Source: Nonomuraea guangzhouensis (lineage in GTDB: Bacteria > Actinomycetota > Actinomycetes > Streptosporangiales > Streptosporangiaceae). From it: a stretch of DNA of 64,000 nt. The DNA lies in assembly GCF_019396345.1 (NCBI RefSeq), contig NZ_JAHKRM010000012.1, positions 1 to 64,000 on the forward strand. Direction: 5' to 3'. Made by a program: the position numbers and the translations under genes. Below the pieces are notes generated by a model. It searched no databases, had not been told where the DNA came from, and saw nothing but the letters and a program-made list of their open reading frames with translations. Below, in pieces: positions 24,994 through 32,945 of the stretch (positions are counted from its first letter, which is position 1; every line of letters starts with the position of its first letter).

Positions 24994-26841
24994 TGATTTC
25001 GATGCTTCGAGTGGTCGCGTGCGGCTCGGTCGACGACGGCAAGTCCACCCTGATCGGCCGGCTGGTCGCCGGCACCGGCGGCGCCACGGAGGATCAGCTC
25101 GATTATGCGCGGCGGACCAGGCGCGGCGGCTCCACGATTCCGGCCGGAGCGGTGGACTACTCGCTGCTGACCGACGGGTTGGAGGCAGAGCACGAGCAGG
25201 GCATCACCATCGACGTCGCCCACCGCTTCCTGGACCTGCCGTCCGGCCGCCGGGTGATCATCGCCGACGCCCCCGGACACGAGCAGTACACCCGCAACAT
25301 GGCGGTCGCGGCGTCCACCGCGGACGTCGCCGTGTTACTCGTCGATGCCACCAAGGGGATTCGCGAGCAGACTCACCGGCACCTGACGATCTGCGCGCTG
25401 ATGGGCGTGCGGGCCGTCCTCGCGGTGGTCAACAAGCTGGACGCGGTGGATTACGACCAGGCGGTGTTCGACAAGCTCGCGGGCGAGGTACTGGCGGCGG
25501 CGGCCGGCCTGGACATGGTGGCGGACGTGATCCCGGGCAGCGCGCTGAGCGGCGACAATGTCGCCGAACCAGCGCCGAACCTGCCCTGGTACGACGGGCC
25601 GACGCTGCTCGGCGCGCTGACGGCTTGGGAACCGGCCGGCCGGCCGGTCGCGACCGGACGATGCCGGCGAATACCGGCTGCCCGTCCAGTACGTGATCCG
25701 GGCGGACGACTTCCGCGGTTTCGCGGGCACGGTGGTCGGCGGCCCGGTCCGACCGGGGGACACCGTCGCGGTCGCCGGCAGCGGCGTCGTTTCGACGATC
25801 GATCGGCTACTCGGCCCCGGTGGCGGCACGTTCGACGAGGCCGGCCCCGGCACTCCGGTGACGGTGACGCTGGCCGACGACGTCGACGTACGACGCGGAG
25901 ACCTGCTGACCACGCCGGGCGCCCTCGGCAACGGGCTCTCCCCGGCGAAGGCATACTCCGCCACGCTGGTCTGGACCTCCGAGGAGCCGCTGCGACATGG
26001 CCGCTCCTACCTGCTGCTGGCCGGGTCGCGGACCGTACCCGCTGTGGTCACGACGGTGCGCGGCCGGCTGGACGTGGTGTCCGGCAAGCAACTCGCCGCG
26101 CGTACTCTCGGCCTCAACGACATCGGCACGGTCGAGCTGACCACCGACACCCCGGTCTGTCTGGACCGCTACCAGGAGTGCCGGGACACGGGCAGCTTCC
26201 TGCTCGTGGACCGGGCCGGCAAGGAGACCGTGGCGGCGGGCATGGTCCGGCACGCGCTGCGGCGCGGCCGCAACGTCGTTCCGCACGCGTACACCGTCGA
26301 CCGGGACGCGCGGCAACGGCTGAAGGGGCAGCAGGCCAAGGTGTTGTGGCTGACCGGCCTGCCGGGCGCCGGCAAGTCGACGATCGCCAACGCGCTGGAG
26401 CGCCGGCTGCACGCCATGGGACTGCACACCTACGTGCTCGACGGCGACAACGTCCGAAGCGGACTGAACAAGGACCTCGGTTTCACCCTGGGCGACCGCG
26501 CGGAGAACGTGCGTCGGGTCGCCGAGCTGACCCGCATCCTGCTGGACGCCGGCCTGATCGTGATCGTCGCGCTGGTCTCGCCGTTCCGGGCGGACCGCGC
26601 GGTGGCCAAGAGCCTGTTCCAGCCGGGCGACTTCGCCGAGGTCTGGGTGAACACCCCCGCCGAGGTGTGCGCGCATCGGGACCCGAAGGGCCTGTACGCC
26701 CAGGCGAAGGCCGGCACGCTGCCGAACATGACGGGGCTCGGCCAGGCCTACGAGCCGCCGGAGCATCCCGACATGGTGGTCGACGGCTCCGGTTCGCTCG
26801 ATGACGTGACGGACGAGCTGTGTGCGCTGCTGCAGGGCTGA
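24993..26841 (+). pseudogene. cysNC: CysN/CysC: sulfate adenylyltransferase GTPase fused to APS kinase, frameshifted
   Basis: The first frame (from ATG 24993) encodes the GTPase domain: CGSVDDGKSTLIGRLV, DAPGHEQYTRNM and VVNKLDAVDYD. It stays homologous to about 25655. The family continuation (DAGEYRLPVQYVIRADDFRGFAGTV) is found in the +1 frame from about 25660, so one extra base, or two missing, lies between 25621 and 25660 in a GGCC-rich stretch. The second frame contains the CysN beta-barrel domains and then an intact APS kinase, with Walker A LTGLPGAGKSTIANALE and the DNVRSGLNKDLGF loop, ending at 26841. As read, translation would give a GTPase-domain fragment; a GTG at 25693 could start a barrel plus APS-kinase protein. 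A sequencing error is a real possibility. TTA codon at 25335. Confidence 0.85.
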
Positions 26842-26906
26842 GGCCTTCTGGCCGGTCGAAGAGGAGGCCAGGCACACCAGGCGACCTTGACCCGATCGCG
26901 TGACCA

Positions 26907-26936
26907 TTGACACCTCCCGTATTTAGTTTCTACTGT
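26907..26936 (+). promoter_or_regulatory. Promoter of the sugar-acid/transport operon
   Basis: TTGACA (26907-26912) and TACTGT (26931-26936) with 18 bp between them match a housekeeping sigma promoter (TTGACN, TANNNT). A ribosome site GGGAGG follows at 26947-26952. The AT-rich stretch from 26921 to 26945, with TTTAGTTTC and TTTAGCAAA, overlaps the -10 and could be a ROK-type operator. Confidence 0.6.
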
Positions 26937-26962
26937 TTAGCAAATCGGGAGGTCATGTGAGG

Positions 26963-28066
26963 ATGCGGCGCACGTTGGAGCTGGTCGAGGCTGAGGTCAG
27001 CGCGAGGAGCCGATGGCACTTCCTCGTCCTGCGACACGGCGATCGTGTCGCGGTCGGCGAGTGTTCGGACGCGGGGCACCCCGCACGGCTGCTCGAACAG
27101 GTGGCCGCCGTACGTCGCCGCCTCGCCGGCCGGGACCTGGTCGCCGACCGTCAGGAGGTTCTCGCCGACCTGGCGGACCAGGTGTCACAGTCGGACCCGG
27201 ACGACAGGCTCGTCGTTGCCACGCTCATGGGCGGGCTCGAGCAGATGATGGTCGACCACGCCGCACAGGCGGCCGGCGAGCCGGTGTGGAAGTGGCTCGG
27301 CGGCTCGGCGCCCGACTCCATCCCGGTGTACGCGAACATCAACCGCATGCCGGGCGGCCGGTCTCCCGAGGACGTCGCCGCGATGGCCCGCCGCGCGGTC
27401 GCCGCGGGATTCACCTCGGTCAAGTGCGCGCCCTTCGACGTCAGCGTTCCGGGGGAGCCGCTGGCGGCCACGGGGATGGCCCGGCTCAGGGCGATCCGCG
27501 CCGCCATCGGCGACGAGGCCGAGCTGAAGGTCGACTGTCACGAGCGCCTCCCCGCCGAAGAGGTGCACCGGCTCCTCCCCGGTCTTGAGGACCTGGGGAT
27601 CGCCTGGTTGGAGGACGCCGTCAGCATCGGTTCGGTGGCGGAGCTGCGTGCGCTTCGAGCGGCGACCACCCTTCCGCTCGCCGGCGGGGAGCTCATGTTC
27701 GAGCCCGAGGAGGCCCGCGCCGCGGTCACCGGCCGGCTGATCGACGTCCTCATGCCGGACGTCAAGCACGCCGGAGGCGTGGAACGCGTGCTGCGCATCG
27801 CCCGCACGGCTCCGGATCTGGCGATCTCCCCGCACAACCCCTCGGGGCCGGTCGCCACCGCGGCCAGCGCCCACGCGTTCGCCGCATGCTCCAACGCCAC
27901 CGTGCTGGAGTACCAGTTCGGCGAGACATCATGGCGCTCCGAGCTCGTCAGCGGGCTCGAGCGCGTCGTGAACGGACGGCTCTACCTGAACGACCGTCCC
28001 GGCCTCGGAGTCACCCTCCAGCCGAACCATCCCAGTTGTCGAGTCCTGTGGTCCGCAAACATCTAG
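26963..28066 (+). CDS. Enolase-superfamily (mandelate racemase/muconate lactonizing type) dehydratase
   Basis: A 367-residue protein with the enolase-superfamily barrel. Metal ligands are in AELKVDCHERLP (Asp), IAWLEDAVS (Glu) and LAGGELMF (Glu), followed by LMPDVKHAGGVERVLRIA and the His of AISPHNPSGPVA. This set is typical of sugar-acid dehydratases that form 2-keto-3-deoxy acids, although exact substrate cannot be read. I prefer the ATG at 26963 (10 bases after GGAGG) over the GTG at 26957. It is the first gene of an operon with a transporter, a lactonase and an SDR, which together resemble an oxidative sugar pathway. Confidence 0.88.
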   Translation: MRRTLELVEAEVSARSRWHFLVLRHGDRVAVGECSDAGHPARLLEQVAAVRRRLAGRDLVADRQEVLADLADQVSQSDPDDRLVVATLMGGLEQMMVDHAAQAAGEPVWKWLGGSAPDSIPVYANINRMPGGRSPEDVAAMARRAVAAGFTSVKCAPFDVSVPGEPLAATGMARLRAIRAAIGDEAELKVDCHERLPAEEVHRLLPGLEDLGIAWLEDAVSIGSVAELRALRAATTLPLAGGELMFEPEEARAAVTGRLIDVLMPDVKHAGGVERVLRIARTAPDLAISPHNPSGPVATAASAHAFAACSNATVLEYQFGETSWRSELVSGLERVVNGRLYLNDRPGLGVTLQPNHPSCRVLWSANI

Positions 28067-28077
28067 GACGGCCATCG

Positions 28078-29649
28078 ATGCCCCAGCAGTTCATCCCTCG
28101 TCTCCGCGGCCGATCCAGTCTGACGATCACCGCACTCGTCGCCTGCGGCGCGCTCGCCCTCTCGGGCTGCCGGTCGGCGGTCAACACCGCGCCGGACGTC
28201 TCCGGGCCGCAGAAAGGCGGCGTCCTGAACATCGTGCAGAGCGCCGACATCGCGCCCGCGACCTTCCTGTCCCAGAACAACCCGAACTTCAGCGTCATAC
28301 GGTCGGTCTTCAACATGCTCACCGCCTACGACCATCGCTCCCTCCAACCCCAGCCCGAGCTGGCCACGAGCTGGAAGATCACGCCGGACAAGAAGACCGT
28401 GACGCTGAAACTGCGGGACGGCGTCACCTTCCACTCCGGCCGCCCGTTCACCGCCGACGACGTCATCTTCACCCTCGAAGCCATGACGCGCCAGGACGTG
28501 CCGTCGCAGCTCAAGCACGTGGCCGCCGCCATCACCGAGATGAAGGCCGACGACGCGCACACCGTGACGCTCCGGCTGGCACAGCCCGTGTCCAACCTGT
28601 TCGACCTGTTCGAGGTGATGCCGATCGTCGACAAGGACACCTTCGACGACCTCCTCGCCGGGAAGAAGTTCGTCGGCACCGGACCGTTCCAGGTCGAGAA
28701 GTACACGCCCGGATCCGGTGCCGATCTCAAGAGGTACGCCGGTTACTGGCAGCAGGGCCGCCCGTACCTGGACGGCGTGCACATCAGTGTGCAGAGCCAG
28801 TCGCAGTCGATGCTCGCCTCGCTGCGCTCGGGGCAGACCCAGCTCGCCCTCGACCTGGCGCCCCTGGACACCGCCGCGATCAAGAACGATCCCGCGTTCG
28901 AGGTCATCGCCTCCGACGCGAACGACGCGACGTACTACGTGGGCTCGAACGTCAAGATCGCCCCACTCGACGACCGTGAGGTCCGGCAGGGCATCGCCTG
29001 GGCGATCGACCGGAACCGCATACTCAAGCAGGCTCTCGGCGACATCGGACGGACCGGTTCCCTGCCGTGGTCATCGTCCTCACCAGCCTTCGACCAGGGG
29101 AAGGCCGGTACCTACGCGCAGGACCTCGCCAAGGCAAAGCAGCTCATCGACCGGGCCGGGGCCACCGGCAAGACGGTCCAGGTCGCCTTCAACTCCGGGT
29201 TCGCGACGAACAAGGCCATCGCCGAGATCGTCCAGTTCGACCTGAAGGCGGCCGGCCTGCGAGCACAGCTCGTACCGCTTCAGGCGCCCGACTTCTTCGC
29301 CAAACTCGGCAGCGGCGACATGCCCGGCCTGTTCGTCAACGTGCACGGCTTCGGCCAGCTCAGCCCCGCGACCCTCGTCAAGGGCGCCTTCCCGTTCAAC
29401 GCCGACAAGAACGCCTCCAGCTTCGACTCCGACGAGTACCGCGCCATCGCGAAACAGCTCTGGACGCCGGCGGACGACGCCGCCGCCAAGGCCGCCTACA
29501 CGCGGATCAACGACTTCCTGCTCGACCAGCAGTTCGTCAGCGACCTCGTCGTCAGCGCGCACACCTTCACCATCTCCACGAAGCTCAAGGGCCTGCGGTA
29601 CACCATGTACGACTACCTCGACCTCGACGACGCCTACCTGACGAAGTGA
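28078..29649 (+). CDS. ABC transporter substrate-binding lipoprotein, family 5 (peptide/oligosaccharide)
   Basis: A 523-residue exported lipoprotein. The signal ends in the lipobox LSGC (Cys about residue 30). The mature part is a family-5 binding protein: LATSWKITPDKKTVTLKLRD, FHSGRPFTADDVIFTLEA, KFVGTGPFQVEKY, DDREVRQGIAWAIDRNRI. The family binds peptides, nickel or, in actinobacteria, often oligosaccharides. The neighbours (dehydratase, lactonase, SDR, ROK regulators) suggest a sugar ligand. It begins 11 bp after the dehydratase, with AGGACGG as ribosome site. Confidence 0.93.
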   Translation: MPQQFIPRLRGRSSLTITALVACGALALSGCRSAVNTAPDVSGPQKGGVLNIVQSADIAPATFLSQNNPNFSVIRSVFNMLTAYDHRSLQPQPELATSWKITPDKKTVTLKLRDGVTFHSGRPFTADDVIFTLEAMTRQDVPSQLKHVAAAITEMKADDAHTVTLRLAQPVSNLFDLFEVMPIVDKDTFDDLLAGKKFVGTGPFQVEKYTPGSGADLKRYAGYWQQGRPYLDGVHISVQSQSQSMLASLRSGQTQLALDLAPLDTAAIKNDPAFEVIASDANDATYYVGSNVKIAPLDDREVRQGIAWAIDRNRILKQALGDIGRTGSLPWSSSSPAFDQGKAGTYAQDLAKAKQLIDRAGATGKTVQVAFNSGFATNKAIAEIVQFDLKAAGLRAQLVPLQAPDFFAKLGSGDMPGLFVNVHGFGQLSPATLVKGAFPFNADKNASSFDSDEYRAIAKQLWTPADDAAAKAAYTRINDFLLDQQFVSDLVVSAHTFTISTKLKGLRYTMYDYLDLDDAYLTK

Positions 29650-29658
29650 TGCCGACCG

Positions 29659-30606
29659 ATGATCAGATACGCACTGAGGCGTGTCCCATCCGCTCTCCTC
29701 GTGCTGGTCGTGGCATCGGTGCTCGTCTTCGCCGTCCCCCGGCTCGCGTCGGGCGACGCCGCGGACGTCCTGGCGGGCCCCGACTCCACGGCCGCCACCC
29801 GGGAAGCGGTCCGGCACGACCTCGGCCTCGACCAGAGCCCCTTCCTCCAATACGCGCAGTGGGCCCGGGGCCTGCTGACCGGCGACCTCGGCACCTCCTA
29901 CATCCGCAAGGAACCGGCGTCACACGCGATCGGCGCCGCGCTCGGCCAGACGGTCACCCTGACCGTGGCCGCGCTGATCCTGGCCGTCGTGCTCGGCGGC
30001 CTCGCGGGCGTGGTGCTCGGCACCGGCCGGCGCCGGCTCGTCACCCGACCGGTCGGCGCGCTGGTCTCCCTGGCGTTCGCGCTCCCGCCGTACGTCAGCG
30101 GCGTCCTGCTGGTGCTGCTGTTCGCCGTCACGATCCGGCTGCTACCGGCGACCGGGTACATGCCGCTGTCGCAGAGCCCCGACCTCGCGGTGCAGTACCT
30201 CCTCATGCCGGCGCTGTGCCTCGCGCTGCCCACCGCGGCCACGCTCGCCCGCTTCCTGGCCGCCTCCGTACGGCAGGTGAACGACGAGGACTACATCCGT
30301 ACCGGCGTGGCCAAGGGCCTGACCTCCTCTCGCCTGGTCCGCGCGCACGTCGTCCCGAACGCCCTGCCGCCGGTGCTCACCGTGCTGGGCATCCAGATCG
30401 GGCAGCTGCTCGGCGGCGCCATCGTGGTGGAGGCCATCTTCGCCTGGCACGGCATCGGCGACCTGCTGGTCAACTCGGTGCTGGACCGTGACTACGTCCT
30501 GGTCCAGGACCTCCTCCTGTTCGCTGTCGCGGTGTTCGTGGTCGTGCAGACCCTCACCGACCTCGTTCACGCGGCGATCGACCCCCGCATCCGGCTGGAG
30601 GCCTGA
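29659..30606 (+). CDS. ABC transporter permease, DppB type
   Basis: A 315-residue inner-membrane protein with six predicted helices. It begins MIRYALRRVPSALLVLVVAS and has DLGLDQSPFLQYAQW, the conserved periplasmic segment of DppB/OppB permeases, and the cytoplasmic EAA loop DEDYIRTGVAKGLTSSRLVRAHVVPNALPPV. It partners the DppC-type permease whose ATG overlaps its stop (TGATG) and the fused ATPase at 32942. The last helix ends with VHAAIDPRIRLE, normal for the family. Confidence 0.94.
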   Translation: MIRYALRRVPSALLVLVVASVLVFAVPRLASGDAADVLAGPDSTAATREAVRHDLGLDQSPFLQYAQWARGLLTGDLGTSYIRKEPASHAIGAALGQTVTLTVAALILAVVLGGLAGVVLGTGRRRLVTRPVGALVSLAFALPPYVSGVLLVLLFAVTIRLLPATGYMPLSQSPDLAVQYLLMPALCLALPTAATLARFLAASVRQVNDEDYIRTGVAKGLTSSRLVRAHVVPNALPPVLTVLGIQIGQLLGGAIVVEAIFAWHGIGDLLVNSVLDRDYVLVQDLLLFAVAVFVVVQTLTDLVHAAIDPRIRLEA

Positions 30607-31478
30607 TGACCGCCATGTCCACCGCGGCTCCCACGGCGGCTACAGTCGCCTCCCGGCCGCAGCGTTCCCGCTGGTCGCGGGCCCTGAGATTCCCCGAGAC
30701 CGGCGCGGGGCTCGCCATCGTCGCCGTCCTGTTCGTGCTCGGCGCATTCGCTCCCTGGATCGCGCCGTACGGCTTCGACGCGCAGAGCAGTGACAGCTTC
30801 GCCGGGGTCAGCGCCTCGCACCTGCTCGGCACCGACGAGTTCGGCCGCGACGTGTTCACCCGGGTGCTGTTCGGCATCCGGCAGGACGTCGTGGTGGCCG
30901 GCCTCGCCGTACCGATCGGCGGGTCGCTGGGCGTCGCCCTCGGTCTGCTGTGCGGATCGCACCGGATCGTGGACGCCATCGTGCAGCGGATCTTCGACGT
31001 GCAGCTCGCCTTCACCGCTCTCGTCCTCGGCGTCGCGGTGTCGGCCACCGCCGTCGGCCCCGGGATGACGGCCATCGTCGTCACCTGCGTCGTCGTCAAC
31101 GTCCCGCTCTTCGGGCGGCTCACCCGGTCGGCGGTCCAGGCGCAACGTTCGCGCGACTACGTGGTCGCGGCCGAGGTCGTGGGCGCGAGCCGCGGCCGTG
31201 TCCTGCTGCGCCACATCCTGCCCAACGCGCTGGACACGCTCATCGTGCAGGCCGCCCTCAGCCTGTCGACGGCGGTGTTCATCGAGGGCGCGATGAGCTT
31301 CGTGGGCATCGGCATCCGCCCGCCGTCCCCGTCGCTGGGTTCGCTGCTGCGGACCAGCGTCAACTTCCTCGACCAGAATCCCTGGTACGCGCTGGGCCCC
31401 ATCATCGTCGTCACCGCTCTGGTGCTGGGCTTCAACCTCATCGCGGACGGACTGAACAGAGGACTGCTACGCCGATGA
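30606..31478 (+). CDS. ABC transporter permease, DppC type
   Basis: A 290-residue membrane protein. After a cytoplasmic N terminus it has the DppC hallmarks HLLGTDEFGRDVFTRVLFGIR and the EAA loop SRDYVVAAEVVGASRGRVLLRHILPNALD, followed by FIEGAMSFVGIGIRPPSPSLG. It forms the channel with the DppB-type protein. Both ends overlap neighbours (TGATG upstream, ATGA downstream), so the whole unit from 26963 to 36240 is a tightly coupled operon. Confidence 0.94.
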   Translation: MTAMSTAAPTAATVASRPQRSRWSRALRFPETGAGLAIVAVLFVLGAFAPWIAPYGFDAQSSDSFAGVSASHLLGTDEFGRDVFTRVLFGIRQDVVVAGLAVPIGGSLGVALGLLCGSHRIVDAIVQRIFDVQLAFTALVLGVAVSATAVGPGMTAIVVTCVVVNVPLFGRLTRSAVQAQRSRDYVVAAEVVGASRGRVLLRHILPNALDTLIVQAALSLSTAVFIEGAMSFVGIGIRPPSPSLGSLLRTSVNFLDQNPWYALGPIIVVTALVLGFNLIADGLNRGLLRR

Positions 31479-32203
31479 TCTCGACTCCACAACCCGTAAC
31501 CGGCGCGGGCTCCCTGCTCGGGGAGGGCCCGATCTGGGACGAGGACGCGTACCGGCTGCTCTGGGTCGATATCTGGGGCGGCCTGTTGCACGCCACCTCC
31601 CCCGAGGGCGAGACCACCTCCACCGACCTGGGCGCGCCCTTGTCCTCGGTGGTGCTCAGCACGCGGGGCACGCGCGTCGTCACCGCCGGGCTCTGCGTGC
31701 TCGAGTTGACCGGCGAGGGTGCTCGCCACCTCGCCGACATCCCGGAAGACCCGTGCATGCGGGCGAACGACGCGGCCGTCGACCCGGCCGGACGCCTCTG
31801 GATCGGGACCATGACGATGCCCCACCGCCCCACCCGCCCCGGCGGTCTGTGGCGGCTCGACCCCGGGAGCCACGTCCCGGTCCGGATCCTGGACGACGTC
31901 CGGCTCGCGAACGGACTCGCCTGGAGCCCGTCCGGCGACACCCTCTACTTCGTCGACTCCCTGCGCCAGGAGGTGAACGCCTACGCGTTCGACCCGGCCG
32001 AGGGTTCGATCGGCGCGCTGCCCACCCGCTTCCCGATGAGCTGCGCGTTCGGCGGCCCTGACCTGCGAGAACTTTTCATCACCACGGGATCGCGGCCCGT
32101 CGCGCCGGACGAGAGACCGGGGGAGATCTCCCGGGGCGCCGGTGCGCTCTTCCGGTTCGGCACCGGCGTACGCGGCCTGCCGGCCTCCCGGATGGAGCTC
32201 TGA
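31475..32203 (+). CDS. SMP-30/gluconolactonase family protein with internal deletion
   Basis: A 242-residue beta-propeller lactonase, about 45-50 residues shorter than the usual 290-300. Present are the metal Glu in LLGEGPIWDEDAYRLLWVD, MRANDAAVDPAGRLWIGTM and LANGLAWSPSGDTLYFVDS. After GSIGALPTRF the sequence jumps to PMSCAFGGPDLRELFITTG. The normal intervening segment, which in the family carries the P-D-G catalytic Asp and the next blade (V-A-x-W-G-G), is missing without frame loss. The enzyme would normally open a sugar lactone to the acid used by the dehydratase at 26963. With the gap it may be inactive or altered. ATGA overlap upstream; the SDR starts 2 bp downstream. Confidence 0.85.
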   Translation: MISTPQPVTGAGSLLGEGPIWDEDAYRLLWVDIWGGLLHATSPEGETTSTDLGAPLSSVVLSTRGTRVVTAGLCVLELTGEGARHLADIPEDPCMRANDAAVDPAGRLWIGTMTMPHRPTRPGGLWRLDPGSHVPVRILDDVRLANGLAWSPSGDTLYFVDSLRQEVNAYAFDPAEGSIGALPTRFPMSCAFGGPDLRELFITTGSRPVAPDERPGEISRGAGALFRFGTGVRGLPASRMEL

Positions 32204-32204
32204 C

Positions 32205-32945
32205 ATGCCGACCGTGAACGTCGTCACTGGCGCGGCCCGTGGCATCGGACGTGCCATAGCGATGCATTTGCGCGCTTTGGGCGGTCACGTCGTGGCCGTC
32301 GACATCGACGAAGCCGTCGCCGGACCCGACGACGGCCGGTCGTGGCGCGCGGTCGTCGGCGATGTCACCGACCCGGCCGTCCAGGACGTGTGCCTGGCCG
32401 CGGCGCAGTCTCTGCCCGGCGACCTCGGTGTGCTCGTGAACTGCGCGTTCACCGAGGAAAGGGCCCCCCTGCTCGACGGGACCACGACGGGATGGGACCG
32501 CACGCTCGCCGTGTCGGTGGGGGCCCCGGTCGAGCTGAGCCGCAGGTTCGTGACGGCTCTGGACTCACGGCCGGGAGCGATCGTCAACGTCGTGTCCGTG
32601 CACGCCTTCCGCGCGGCACCCGAGTTCGGTGCCTACGCCGCCGCGAAGGCGGCACTGACCGCCTTCACCCGGACCGCCGCGGTGGAGTGGGGCCCGCTCG
32701 GCGTCCGGGTCAACGCGGTCGCCCCCGGATTCATCGCCGTGGAGCGCAACGCCCACATCTCCCGCGATCCCGCCCGTCTCGCCGCGGCCATCGGCGGGGC
32801 AGCGCTGCGACGCCCCGGCCGCCCCGAGGAGGTCGCCCGATGTGTGGCCTTCCTCGCCGGTCCCGACGCCTCGTACGTCACCGGAGCCGTCCTCGCCGTG
32901 GACGGAGGCGTCCTCGCACGACTCCCGGAAGGAGATCGGCCATGA
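32205..32945 (+). CDS. Short-chain dehydrogenase/reductase
   Basis: A 246-residue classical SDR: cofactor loop VVTGAARGIGRAIA (TGxxxGIG), VLVNCAF in place of NNAG, catalytic Ser in NVVSVHAF, and FGAYAAAKAAL with the YxxxK pair; the end SYVTGAVLAVDGGVL is typical. An Asp after beta-2 (VAVDIDE) predicts NAD(H) preference. In this operon it would oxidise a free sugar to its lactone, ahead of the lactonase and dehydratase. The ATG at 32205 is chosen over upstream in-frame codons that lie within the lactonase gene. The stop overlaps the ATPase start. Confidence 0.92.
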   Translation: MPTVNVVTGAARGIGRAIAMHLRALGGHVVAVDIDEAVAGPDDGRSWRAVVGDVTDPAVQDVCLAAAQSLPGDLGVLVNCAFTEERAPLLDGTTTGWDRTLAVSVGAPVELSRRFVTALDSRPGAIVNVVSVHAFRAAPEFGAYAAAKAALTAFTRTAAVEWGPLGVRVNAVAPGFIAVERNAHISRDPARLAAAIGGAALRRPGRPEEVARCVAFLAGPDASYVTGAVLAVDGGVLARLPEGDRP

